Below, piece after piece: positions 7,428 to 14,976 of a stretch of 55,987 nucleotides of DNA; within the stretch, counting starts at the first letter, position 1; the number at the start of each line of letters is the position of its first letter. Origin of the DNA: a bacterium (GTDB lineage Bacteria; Cyanobacteriota; Vampirovibrionia; Gastranaerophilales; Gastranaerophilaceae); contig JAKSUR010000002.1 of assembly GCA_024408765.1 (NCBI GenBank), positions 1 to 55,987 on the forward strand, given 5' to 3'. Under the pieces are notes generated by a model, which saw only the letters and a program-made list of their open reading frames with translations, was not told where the DNA came from and ran no database searches. The position numbers were made by a program, and so were the translations under genes.

Positions 7428-9098
7428 ATGGTTAGCTTATTTTCATCAATGAATATTGCATCAGGAGCATTGAAGGTCAATGAATCCGCTATCAGCGTTG
7501 TTTCGCATAATGTTGCAAATATGAATACAGAAGGTTATTCAAAACAAAAAGTAAATCTCGCGACAAGAAATATTGCCGGAACAATCGGTAATAATGTTGA
7601 TGCACAAATTCGTTCAAATGGCGGTGTAATGATAGCTAATGTTATGAGATACAACAATGATTATCTCAACAATTATTATCGTTCTCAACTTTCTGATTTG
7701 AATAAATATGAACAACAATTGGGTAATCTCGGAGATTTAGCCAAAGTATTTGATGATCTTGAAGGCGAAGGTATTGATGGTGCATTGTCATCTTTTTATG
7801 AAGCATTAAATAATCTTCAAGAATATCCGGCAAGCTCGACTGCAAGAGTTAACTTTATTGAAAGTGCCAAAACATTAACTTCTGTTTTAAATTCAAAAAG
7901 TTTACAATTAGACCAGCTTAATGCAAAAGCACTCGGTGATGGTGAAACGGAAGATTCTCTGAAAAATTCTCAAATTTATACAAAAATCACAGCATTTAAT
8001 GATAAATTGGAAGAACTTGCCGAGGTTAACAAAGCCTTGCAAGTTACCCAAACCGGAACGCTTACGGCAAATAATTTGTTGGACAGACGTGATATGATAC
8101 TTAATGAAATTGCCGAATACGTTGATATTGAAACAAAAGAAGCGCCAAGCGGTTCTGTAACATTGTATGCATGCGGAATGGAATTGGTAAAAGGTGCAAG
8201 TGTAACGGGTAAATTGAATATTCAGACAGCGAAACAGTATTGCATTGAGCATGGTATGTCATATCCTGACGATTGGGTTGATGATGAAGGTAATCCGAGA
8301 AGTGATTTGGCTGTTATCAATATCGTAAACAACGGTTCTGTTGTTATAAGTGATGTAAATAAACAAATTACAAGCGGTTCTCTGGGCGGACTTATACATT
8401 CAGGTGATTTAAACGCAGACGGCATGAATCCGGGGAAAGCAAAAGATGCACTTAATAAAATTGCAACAGAAATTGCAACTATGTTTAATTCATACAACAA
8501 GAGAAGCAATGCTTTTTATATAGATCCGAATGATACAACTAAATTATATTTCAAAACTGATGCGGACGGAAATATTACAAACGGCGGGAATAATATAGAC
8601 ATATTTACTGCAAAATCAGGTACGGGTGGTATCATTGATGCAAGCAATATTCAGGTTAATTCGGAATTGTTTGCTGATGACGGATGTTGGAAAATAGCTT
8701 GTGCATATTTTCAAGATATGGAAAATTTTGATGCAAATGCAGTGGGTAATGCGCAAAATGTAGGTAATTCTCTTGTTGATACCTTAGGAAATCCAATCGG
8801 ATCGTTTTTGGGAACAAGAAGTGAAAAACGAACAAATCTTAACGGTCAATCTTTGGAAGATTTTTATACAGGTATTGTAGGACAAGTAGCGGCAGGCGGA
8901 AACAATGCTCAAAATCTTGTCGATACACAAAGCGATATAGTAGATTCTTTATATGCACAAATTAAATCAAATAATAGTGTTGATTTGAATGAAGAACTTG
9001 TGGATTTGGTTAAATATCAGACAGCTTATGCGGCTTCCGCACAGGTTTTCAATGTAGTAAACACTTGTTTAGATACTTTAATGACATTAGGAAGGTAA
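7428..9098 (+). CDS. flgK: Flagellar hook-associated protein 1, FlgK
   Basis: The 556 residues are typical for FlgK. The N-terminal rod-family signature SVVSHNVANMNTEGYSKQ occurs at about residues 23-40. A FlgK-specific helical region follows (DLAKVFDDLEGEGIDGALSS in part), then NLLDRRDMILNEIAEYVDI. The C-terminal helix has VDLVKYQTAYAASAQVFNVV with the FlgK-like NEELVDLVKYQ. FlgK joins hook to filament together with FlgL, whose gene starts 6 bases later. AGAGG lies upstream of the ATG. Confidence 0.95.
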   Translation: MVSLFSSMNIASGALKVNESAISVVSHNVANMNTEGYSKQKVNLATRNIAGTIGNNVDAQIRSNGGVMIANVMRYNNDYLNNYYRSQLSDLNKYEQQLGNLGDLAKVFDDLEGEGIDGALSSFYEALNNLQEYPASSTARVNFIESAKTLTSVLNSKSLQLDQLNAKALGDGETEDSLKNSQIYTKITAFNDKLEELAEVNKALQVTQTGTLTANNLLDRRDMILNEIAEYVDIETKEAPSGSVTLYACGMELVKGASVTGKLNIQTAKQYCIEHGMSYPDDWVDDEGNPRSDLAVINIVNNGSVVISDVNKQITSGSLGGLIHSGDLNADGMNPGKAKDALNKIATEIATMFNSYNKRSNAFYIDPNDTTKLYFKTDADGNITNGGNNIDIFTAKSGTGGIIDASNIQVNSELFADDGCWKIACAYFQDMENFDANAVGNAQNVGNSLVDTLGNPIGSFLGTRSEKRTNLNGQSLEDFYTGIVGQVAAGGNNAQNLVDTQSDIVDSLYAQIKSNNSVDLNEELVDLVKYQTAYAASAQVFNVVNTCLDTLMTLGR

Positions 9099-9104
9099 TA
9101 AAAT

Positions 9105-10172
9105 ATGGTTGAAAGGATTTCGACAGCAACAAGATATGCGCAATTAATAGCAGACATGAAAATTAATCAATTTAATTTTAATAAATTGACTGCTCAATTA
9201 TCATCAGGCAAAAAGTTGACAAGCATTACGGATGATCCTATTGCTTCCGTTAATTATGTTAATACTTCAAGACAATTAGGTCGTATTGAAACTTATGAAC
9301 AAAATGTAAATATGGCGACTTCTGAACTTAGTGCGTTAGATGATTTTATGGAGCTTGCAAGAGGATATCTTCAAACTGCTTGGGATAAGGCTGTTCAAGC
9401 CAATAATCAAACCTATAACGGTAATTCTTTAAGAGCTATGAAAACCGAAATTGATGAAATAACTAAAACTATGGTTGACTTGGCAAATGCAGAATATGAT
9501 GATAACTATATTTTCGCAGGAGCTAATACAAAACTTATTCCTTATGAAATTGATGAAAACGGTTATATAAATTATTACGGTACTCCAAGTGATAACTCAG
9601 ATTATGTAAGACAAACAGAGGTTGCAGACGGTGTATTTGAAGTTATAAATACAACAGGTGATAAAGTTTTCGGATATTATATGCAGGAAGATGTTACAAG
9701 AGATACTGACGGAAAGATTGTGACATTAGATAAAGATGATAATAAATATTATTATGAGGACGGAACGGAATATACAGGTGATATTGCTGATTTAACGACT
9801 ACAAAAGAAGATAAAGCAGAGGGTGTAATGGGTGCGTTAAAGTTATTAAGCCAATCCATTCAAATGGTTCTTGACGGAGATACGGAAAATGGTTATAAGC
9901 AAATGAACGCAACTTTGGATATGTTTTCAAATGCTCATAACGATATTTTAAATCAGCAAACTAAGTTTGGCGGAGTATACAACCGTATGGAAATGTCAGC
10001 TTCTACTCTTGAAACCACGGGAGAAAATTTGACATCATACATAACAGACTTAAATTCGGTTGATTATGCAACGGCAATTACTCAATGGATGAACGCTCAA
10101 TATGCTTATCAAGCAAGCCTTCAAGTTGCTGCCGGTTCTATGAACATGAGTTTATTAAATTATATACAATAA
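9105..10172 (+). CDS. flgL: Flagellar hook-associated protein 3, FlgL
   Basis: The 355-residue protein has the flagellin-like N-terminus expected of FlgL: RISTATRYAQLIADM, then QLSSGKKLTSITDDPIASV, in which the SGK..TS..DDP pattern is the family hallmark. The C-terminal helix is also flagellin-like, ending in AYQASLQVAAGSMNMSLLNYI. The central 120 residues, rich in Asp, Thr and Tyr, form the variable domain. FlgL is the hook-filament junction protein next to the filament. It is the last gene of the operon and is followed by two hairpins. Flagellin itself is not in the window. Confidence 0.93.
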   Translation: MVERISTATRYAQLIADMKINQFNFNKLTAQLSSGKKLTSITDDPIASVNYVNTSRQLGRIETYEQNVNMATSELSALDDFMELARGYLQTAWDKAVQANNQTYNGNSLRAMKTEIDEITKTMVDLANAEYDDNYIFAGANTKLIPYEIDENGYINYYGTPSDNSDYVRQTEVADGVFEVINTTGDKVFGYYMQEDVTRDTDGKIVTLDKDDNKYYYEDGTEYTGDIADLTTTKEDKAEGVMGALKLLSQSIQMVLDGDTENGYKQMNATLDMFSNAHNDILNQQTKFGGVYNRMEMSASTLETTGENLTSYITDLNSVDYATAITQWMNAQYAYQASLQVAAGSMNMSLLNYIQ

Positions 10173-10177
10173 AATTT

Positions 10178-10206
10178 AAAGGCTCTTCAAGGAGAGAAGA
10201 GCCTTT
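10178..10206 (+). terminator. First hairpin after flgL
   Basis: AAAGGCTCTT pairs perfectly with AAGAGCCTTT (10 bp) around a 9-base loop, 6 bases after the flgL stop. No U-tract follows, so it may be a processing or stability hairpin preceding the true terminator at 10258. Confidence 0.6.
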
Positions 10207-10257
10207 AAGGACAATCAGAGAAAATTCTACAATTTTTTATATACTTACCATTTATAG

Positions 10258-10280
10258 GGATGTTTTTACATCCTTTTTTC
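10258..10280 (+). terminator. Rho-independent terminator of the flagellar operon
   Basis: GGATGT-TTTT-ACATCC followed by a run of six T's and a second T-rich stretch. It closes the plus-strand flagellar block before the convergent nan genes. Confidence 0.75.
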
Positions 10281-10329
10281 TTTTTTATACGTTTAATAAA
10301 CAAAAACTTTTAATTTTGCATAATTTATC

Positions 10330-10545
10330 TTATTTAACAATACCGCCAAGTGCTACAACATCTTCATAATCAGCACCGGCTTCTAATATATCTTCTGCCG
10401 TAAAATCAAAAAGCGTAACTGTATCTATTACAAAATCAGTGTCATCTATATTTTTGATTACGGCTTCTAATGCCCCTTCTCTGGTTAAATACTTAAATTT
10501 ATCGTTTGTATGCCTGTTTAAGCTTCTGCTTTTAGATTTACCCAT
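10330..10545 (-). CDS. Small unknown protein coupled to nanK
   Basis: The 71-residue protein starts two bases after the nanK stop, and its ribosome binding site (TGAGGT) lies inside the nanK C-terminus, so translation is probably coupled. The first 20 residues are basic (GKSKSRSLNR), the rest acidic with FDFTAEDILEAGADYEDVV. No signal peptide or membrane segment is seen and no family is recognised. Position suggests a role linked to amino-sugar metabolism, but that is inference only. Confidence 0.6.
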   Translation of the reverse strand: MGKSKSRSLNRHTNDKFKYLTREGALEAVIKNIDDTDFVIDTVTLFDFTAEDILEAGADYEDVVALGGIVK

Positions 10546-10547
10546 AT

Positions 10548-11426
10548 TTAAACCTCAATGTTTTCCATGGCAAGCAAAGATACACCAATCATGCCCGAAA
10601 AATTGCCTGCGGTTGCGAGTCTGACAGAAATTGGTGAAGTCACGATGTCAGAATTAACTGCTTCTTCAATTTTTTTAAGATTTACAAATTGTGCCATTGA
10701 ACCCGAAAGTACAACACAATCAGGATCAAATATATTAGCAAGCCCCATTATTCCGATTGTGATATCGTTTTGCCATTTATTGAATACTGCGGTCATTTTG
10801 GAATCACCGTTTTTTACACCGTCAATAACATCATACGTTGTCACATCTTTATTATTAAGCATTTCTTCTGCGGTTATTTTTAATGCCGTACCTGATGCGT
10901 AAGCTTCATAACAGTCCCAGCTTCCGCAAGAACACTTTCTTCTGTGATCCGGATACATTTTAAAGTGCATTTCACCTGCTGCGCCCGATTTTCCTTTTAA
11001 AATTTTGTTGTTTATGATTATACCGCCACCAACACCTGTTCCAAGTGTAAGCATAACAGAAACATTTGTTCCTTTTGATGCTCCAATCTTATATTCAGCC
11101 CAAGCCGCCGAATTCGCATCATTTTCCAGAAATACGGGTTTGTTACTCAGGGATTGAAAATCAATTGTATAATACCCTTTCACAAGATTCCCCGTAGAAC
11201 CTATAACTGCTGTGTTTTCGTTGTTTACAGCTCCTGCTGTAGCAATTGCAATTAAATCAATTTCATTTTCGTGAATATTAATTTGTTCGGTAAGAATTTT
11301 TATAATTCCATCAATTGTTTTTGGTGTTGAAAATTTCAGCGGTTCATATAAAATATTGCCGTTTTCATCAACAATTGTACTGTATATTTTTGTTCCGCCA
11401 ATATCAAATGCCAGTGCTTTACGCAT
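10548..11426 (-). CDS. nanK: ROK-family sugar kinase, probable N-acetylmannosamine kinase
   Basis: The 292-residue ROK kinase has the ATP phosphate-binding motif DIGGTK at residues 8-13. The catalytic aspartate is in ENDAN (D103), with TLGTGVGGG at 128-136. The ROK zinc site comprises H154 and CSCGSWDC at 165-172. ROK enzymes phosphorylate hexoses. Because nanE, the next enzyme of N-acetylmannosamine catabolism, precedes it with an 8-base overlap, the likely substrate is ManNAc, giving ManNAc-6-P. A glucokinase activity cannot be excluded from sequence. Neither sialic acid lyase (nanA) nor a transporter is in the window. Confidence 0.85.
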   Translation of the reverse strand: MRKALAFDIGGTKIYSTIVDENGNILYEPLKFSTPKTIDGIIKILTEQINIHENEIDLIAIATAGAVNNENTAVIGSTGNLVKGYYTIDFQSLSNKPVFLENDANSAAWAEYKIGASKGTNVSVMLTLGTGVGGGIIINNKILKGKSGAAGEMHFKMYPDHRRKCSCGSWDCYEAYASGTALKITAEEMLNNKDVTTYDVIDGVKNGDSKMTAVFNKWQNDITIGIMGLANIFDPDCVVLSGSMAQFVNLKKIEEAVNSDIVTSPISVRLATAGNFSGMIGVSLLAMENIEV

Positions 11427-12108
11427 TTTTATACTCCATAAATCTTTTAACTATTAATTGCGGTCTTGTAATTGCCGAACCTATTACAACCGCATAAGCT
11501 CCGATATCAAAAGCTTTTTGAACATCTTTTTGTTCCCATATTCTCCCTTCCAAAATTACAGGAATTGCAGTTGCTTTAACCAGCTTTTCTAAAAGTTCAA
11601 AATCAGGTGTTTTGCCTGCTTCGCCTGATTCATTTGTGTAACCTGCCAGTGTTGTAGAAATTATATCTGCATTGAGATTAGCACAATTTAATCCTTCTTC
11701 AAACGTAGAAATATCAGCCATAGCAAGTTTACCTTTGTCATGGATTCTTTCTACTATATCTTTTAAAGTGCAATTTCCTTTTCTTGGACGTGAAGTTCCG
11801 TCAAATGCAATAATATCTGCATCGGCATTAATAAGTTCATCAACTTCTTTAAGAGTTGGAGTTATATAAACAATGCTTTTCCAATTTTCAGGCAATTTAT
11901 TCGGTTTTGTTAAACCTATGACTGTTACTCCAAGTTCTTTTGCCATTTTAACATCTCTTGCACCTGCAACTCTAAGTATTTTAGCACCACCGTTGATGAC
12001 TGATTGCATCATTGCTTTCATACATTCTTCCTGATAAAACGGTTCATCAGGCATTGCTTGTGATGACACAATAATTTGACCTTTTAATTTTTCAATTATG
12101 CTATTCAC
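11419..12108 (-). CDS. nanE: N-acetylmannosamine-6-phosphate 2-epimerase
   Basis: The 229-residue TIM-barrel protein matches NanE in length and motifs. It begins LKGQIIVSSQAMPDEP, like the family's LKGGLIVSCQA. It continues with ADIIAFDGTSRPR, LAMADISTFEEGLN and the phosphate-binding VILEGRIW. It converts ManNAc-6-P to GlcNAc-6-P, feeding amino-sugar catabolism or cell-wall synthesis. It starts at a GTG (12108) with a weak GGGGCG ribosome site and overlaps nanK by 8 bases. It is the first gene of a three-gene minus-strand operon. Confidence 0.92.
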   Translation of the reverse strand: MNSIIEKLKGQIIVSSQAMPDEPFYQEECMKAMMQSVINGGAKILRVAGARDVKMAKELGVTVIGLTKPNKLPENWKSIVYITPTLKEVDELINADADIIAFDGTSRPRKGNCTLKDIVERIHDKGKLAMADISTFEEGLNCANLNADIISTTLAGYTNESGEAGKTPDFELLEKLVKATAIPVILEGRIWEQKDVQKAFDIGAYAVVIGSAITRPQLIVKRFMEYKNA

Positions 12109-12291
12109 TAATTCGCCCCAAATTTGTAATAGTATCCCTAGATATTAACATAAAAATTTGTTTATACAATCAAATATTTTTTTTTATAAAAATTATTTAT
12201 ATTTATTTTTTTGCACCTTGCTTATTGTCATCCTGAATTTGCGGATTTTTGGTAACGCAAAGAACAAAACTTCGTACAAACAAACAGAAGC

Positions 12292-12325
12292 CAAGAAGTC
12301 AAGCTTTTTTAAGCCTGACTTCTTG
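12292..12325. repeat. Long hairpin downstream of the orphan gene
   Basis: CAAGAAGTCA and TGACTTCTTG form a 10-bp stem, extended after one mismatch by GCTT/AAGC around TTTT. It sits 48 bases past the stop of the minus-strand orphan gene and could end its transcript, though no U-tract follows. Confidence 0.5.
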
Positions 12326-12372
12326 ACCTCCAAACTTTTTGACATCCGTTCGCTTATTGAATTTTACCCAAC

Positions 12373-12831
12373 TTACATGATTTGGTTTTTAACAGGCATT
12401 GTAATATTTTCCACCGTAGTCTTACCATTTAATGTTTTAGTCAAAGTTCCATTGCCGGTTACTGTATTCCAACCTAAATACCTTCCACTAATGTCTCCGG
12501 TATTCGACAAACTATTAGTACTACAATAAAATCCAGTTCCTTTTTTTGTATGCCTGAACATTTCTACCGCACCATGTTCATCAAAACGTGTGTAATTTAT
12601 ATTACGCGTAATATTTCCACTACTATCATATAATGACCTTACCTTGCCTGTACGCAAGTCTATTGTTGTTACAACTTTTTTATCACCGAACATTTTTTCA
12701 AAAGCAGCCCACCCTTTATTATTAACCTTACCAACTTGATTACCATATTGTTGTGCTAATTTAGCTAGCTCTCTGTTTACACCCGCTTCATAAAGTCTCT
12801 GACCGGCTCTTGCAATTGAATTTAATCCCAT
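12373..12831 (-). CDS. Unknown 152-residue protein
   Basis: The protein has no recognised domain. A helical N-terminal third contains RLYEAGVNRELAKLAQQYG. A beta-rich remainder follows, with repeated Gly/Thr/Asn, including TIDLRTGKVRSLYDSSGN, faintly like YD/RHS-type or phage tail beta repeats but without a repeat register. No signal peptide is visible. GAAAGGA lies 8 bases upstream of the ATG, which supports translation. It is isolated between intergenic repeats and flanked by a 14-base inverted repeat, so it may be horizontally acquired. A 16-base palindrome lies just before its ribosome site. Confidence 0.6.
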   Translation of the reverse strand: MGLNSIARAGQRLYEAGVNRELAKLAQQYGNQVGKVNNKGWAAFEKMFGDKKVVTTIDLRTGKVRSLYDSSGNITRNINYTRFDEHGAVEMFRHTKKGTGFYCSTNSLSNTGDISGRYLGWNTVTGNGTLTKTLNGKTTVENITMPVKNQIM

Positions 12832-12845
12832 AATTTTTCCTTTCT

Positions 12846-12861
12846 TGTATCATTTGATACA
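12846..12861. promoter_or_regulatory. Operator-like palindrome before the orphan gene
   Basis: TGTATCA-TT-TGATACA is a perfect 7+7 inverted repeat. It overlaps the 5' leader directly upstream of the ribosome site of the gene starting at 12831 and fits a dimeric repressor site. Confidence 0.45.
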
Positions 12862-12959
12862 GTTAAATATAATACATAAACTATTTTTAAAAATTCCCCT
12901 TGTACTTATATAAAGAATTTTGGGATTTAAAAATTGCTATAGGCAGACACAGCTTGCCT

Positions 12960-12989
12960 CATATCATATCATATCATATCATATCATAT
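12960..12989. repeat. (CATAT)6 pentanucleotide microsatellite
   Basis: Six exact CATAT units in tandem, in non-coding DNA about 130 bases upstream of the orphan gene start. Such tracts change length by slippage. Confidence 0.9.
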
Positions 12990-13099
12990 AGCAGATTTTA
13001 CAAGGGTTTTCGCCTTATTGTCAACCCCAAAAATTCATCTTTACAAATCTTCACAAACACGCAAAATTTGCTTTTTGTTTTACAAAAATTAATATATTC

Positions 13100-13215
13100 G
13101 AGTTTGCGGAAAAATTGAAATTTTTCCTGCAAACTCCGGGGAACGGTTTCAAAGCAAGTCGTGTGCTATCCCGCACACAACTTGCTTTTCACACACCTTA
13201 GGTCGGATACGAAAA
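13100..13215 (+). repeat. Copy 1 of a 116-bp two-hairpin dispersed repeat
   Basis: It differs by one base (position 13139, CCGGGG versus CCGAGG) from 49536-49651. Hairpin one is GAGTTTGC-GGAAAAATT pairing with AATTTTTCC-T-GCAAACTC. Hairpin two is AAGCAAGT...ACTTGCTT with inner GTGTGC/GCACAC and loop TATCCC. It is non-coding. Unlike copy 2 it lacks the right-hand terminal inverted repeat, so it may be a truncated mobile unit or a conserved RNA module. Confidence 0.85.
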
Positions 13216-13221
13216 TCGGAT

Positions 13222-13320
13222 TATAATATGTTTAGATGGTTTTGATACGGTAAATCTTGCAACAGAGCTAACAGGCGACAGTGGTCGAGCACGCCCACAT
13301 AATCAAAACTGTCTTTTTTA
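13222..13320 (+). ncRNA. Candidate small RNA (about 85 nt) with own -10 box and terminator-like end
   Basis: TATAAT at 13222-13227 would start transcription near 13234. GTTTTGAT (13239-13246) pairs with ATCAAAAC (13302-13309) and GTCTTTTTT follows, giving a closed structure with a U-rich end. Inside, GGCG...CGCC with GTG/CAC forms a second stem. It matches no RNA family that I recognise. The -35 is poor, and transcription is inferred only. Confidence 0.4.
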
Positions 13321-13603
13321 TTGTTTAATATTTTATATAACGCTCACAGTTTATTAAATGCAATGATTTTACATAAATAATAAATAAAAGTAGTCAATAT
13401 TTCTGTTATTAATTATCAAATCAATAATTAATTTAGACCAAACATGCAAACAAAAATCAAGAAGTTTGGAGGTCAGGATGTCGGGATGTAAAAAAATCTC
13501 CCTTCTTGCCTTCTGAAGTATGAAATACAAAAATTTATACCGTTGTCGGATAGAAAAATCTTTTGATTTTATTTATAAAACCAGAAGAGAGTGAGGTAAA
13601 ATT

Positions 13604-14035
13604 ATGAAAAAATTATTATTATTTGGCTTATTATTATTTTCAGGTGCATCTGTTTTTGCACAAGAAGATATTGCTATTGTCGATTTAAGTAAAATTGTTG
13701 AAAATTCTGCACAAGTTAGACAATTAAAACAAGAACATTCAAAGAAAATAGCGGATTTGGATAAAATCCTCGTCAATGCAAGAGGTGAAATTTCAAACGA
13801 AAAAGATCCTGCAAAAGTTTTGTTATTAGAAGACAAATATATGAAAGAATTTAATTCCAAGCGAGAAGTGTTGGAAAAAGATTACAACGGTAAAATATCA
13901 GTAATCGAAAAAAATATAAAAGATGAAATTACAAAAAAAGCACAAAAAGACGGATATAAATATGTTTTCGCAAAAAGTGTAGTTTTATATGGCGGAAAAG
14001 ATATTACAAGTGAATTGTTAAATAGTATTAAATAG
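13604..14035 (+). CDS. OmpH/Skp-like periplasmic chaperone
   Basis: The 143-residue protein has a clear Sec signal peptide (residues 1-19, ending FAQ). It is followed by IAIVDLSKIVENSAQV, which matches the conserved start of Skp/OmpH proteins. A long charged coiled coil comes next, and a C-terminal strand region contains YVFAKSVVLYGGKDIT. Skp trimers hold outer-membrane proteins during passage through the periplasm. It is slightly shorter than E. coli Skp. It is not near bamA here. GAGTGAGG precedes the ATG. Confidence 0.88.
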   Translation: MKKLLLFGLLLFSGASVFAQEDIAIVDLSKIVENSAQVRQLKQEHSKKIADLDKILVNARGEISNEKDPAKVLLLEDKYMKEFNSKREVLEKDYNGKISVIEKNIKDEITKKAQKDGYKYVFAKSVVLYGGKDITSELLNSIK

Positions 14036-14102
14036 CAAAAATATTTTTCTTAGGGTTTATATTATAATATGATTGTAATATAAAATTTTTAAGGAGGCAT
14101 AA

Positions 14103-14528
14103 ATGTCAAAGAAATTCTTTACAAGTCTTGTATTCGTTTCTATTTTTGCACTTACTGTTTGTACAGCACAAGCATATACTCAAAATTCTATTTTCGGTAC
14201 AGGTTACGGGTTTGCCGGTTATAACAATTTTGATGACGGCGCAATATACTCAAAAGCAATAAATTCTGCCGAAAAAGATTTGAATAAATCAAAAACTAAA
14301 CCCGCAGACATTAAGTATAATTTTGAAAAAAATGTATCAAATGTATACAACGGTCATGATGAAGCTCCAAATGCAGGATATAAAACAACATACACTTATA
14401 TTGAAAAAGATATGTCTGATTATAACCCATATACAGGTGCAGATGCAGGCGTAAATGATTCAAAATCAATTTACACAGATGATTTAGGCAGGTTGCACTT
14501 CTTTGGAAAAGGTAGTCTTGTAAAATAA
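14103..14528 (+). CDS. Secreted protein of unknown function
   Basis: The 141-residue protein has a signal peptide over residues 1-24 (cleavage after AQA). The mature part is Tyr-, Asn- and Asp-rich: GTGYGFAGYNNFDDG near its start and YNPYTGADAGVNDSKS towards the end. No domain is recognised. It follows the skp-like gene by 67 bases but has its own TATAAT-containing upstream sequence, and AAGGAGG precedes the ATG. It is likely a periplasmic or surface protein. Confidence 0.75.
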   Translation: MSKKFFTSLVFVSIFALTVCTAQAYTQNSIFGTGYGFAGYNNFDDGAIYSKAINSAEKDLNKSKTKPADIKYNFEKNVSNVYNGHDEAPNAGYKTTYTYIEKDMSDYNPYTGADAGVNDSKSIYTDDLGRLHFFGKGSLVK

Positions 14529-14554
14529 AATCGTCTTAAAATATCATAATAAAC

Positions 14555-14584
14555 AAAAAAACGACTGTCCTCAGTCGTTTTTTG
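14555..14584. terminator. Bidirectional terminator between the secreted protein and ykgJ-like genes
   Basis: AAAAAACGACTG-TCCT-CAGTCGTTTTTT is a near-perfect stem with A- and T-runs on both sides, so it works on either strand. It overlaps the last codons of the minus-strand ykgJ-like gene. Confidence 0.85.
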
Positions 14585-14972
14585 TATTCAAATATGTTTG
14601 AAAACTTTTATCCTCAACCTTATAACCGCAACCTTCGTGTAATTTCCCCGGATAACCGATAGAAGATGCCGGATATTTTTTACACATTTTTAACCTTTTA
14701 TCATATACTGAACACAAACCCTCTTCCGTGACATATTTACAAGCAAAAATCAAATTGCCGTATTCATCTTTTCCTCTTATATAAAACCTTTTATACGCAG
14801 GAAAAAGAAATTGCATAATCTTAAAATCTGTCGTTGTGTATGTGTCAAAACTGTACATGTATCTGCAACATTTACCACATTTAAGGCAATGACCGCTTAT
14901 TTTGTACTCCATTTTTTCAGGTACAAAATAAGATAAAAATTCATTTTTTATTGATTCTAAGAATCCGAACAT
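14571..14972 (-). CDS. YkgJ-family cysteine-cluster protein
   Basis: The protein is 133 residues from ATG 14972; an alternative TTG 30 bases upstream would overlap pheT. It carries the CxxCGxCC cluster (CLKCGKCC), then further cysteines in FACKYVTEEGLCSVYDKR, then CKKYP and GCGYKV. This is the layout of the YkgJ family (zinc- or iron-chelating domain), whose function is not settled. The stop lies inside the terminator hairpin. The gene follows pheT with a 4-base gap and is probably co-transcribed. Confidence 0.82.
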   Translation of the reverse strand: MFGFLESIKNEFLSYFVPEKMEYKISGHCLKCGKCCRYMYSFDTYTTTDFKIMQFLFPAYKRFYIRGKDEYGNLIFACKYVTEEGLCSVYDKRLKMCKKYPASSIGYPGKLHEGCGYKVEDKSFQTYLNTKND

Positions 14973-14976
14973 GGAA

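Larger units (their letters stand above)
12832..13603. other. 772-base gene-free region with several structured elements
   Basis: No coding frame here is convincing. The stretch holds the palindrome at 12846, a (CATAT)6 tract, one copy of the 116-bp two-hairpin repeat, a candidate small RNA with its own TATAAT, and one arm of a 14-base inverted repeat (13462-13475). The skp leader begins after about 13,540. Confidence 0.6.

Noticed and set aside
10085-10369. Plus-strand frame across the end of flgL
   Set aside because: It runs through two terminator hairpins and shows no domain or start site.
12158-12529. Plus-strand frame of 123 codons
   Set aside because: It has no ribosome site, crosses the repeat hairpin, and is antisense to the orphan gene, which has a good start.
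12960-12989. Tandem CATAT units considered as a CRISPR array
   Set aside because: Units are 5 bases with no spacers; no cas genes nearby. No CRISPR array was seen anywhere in the window.
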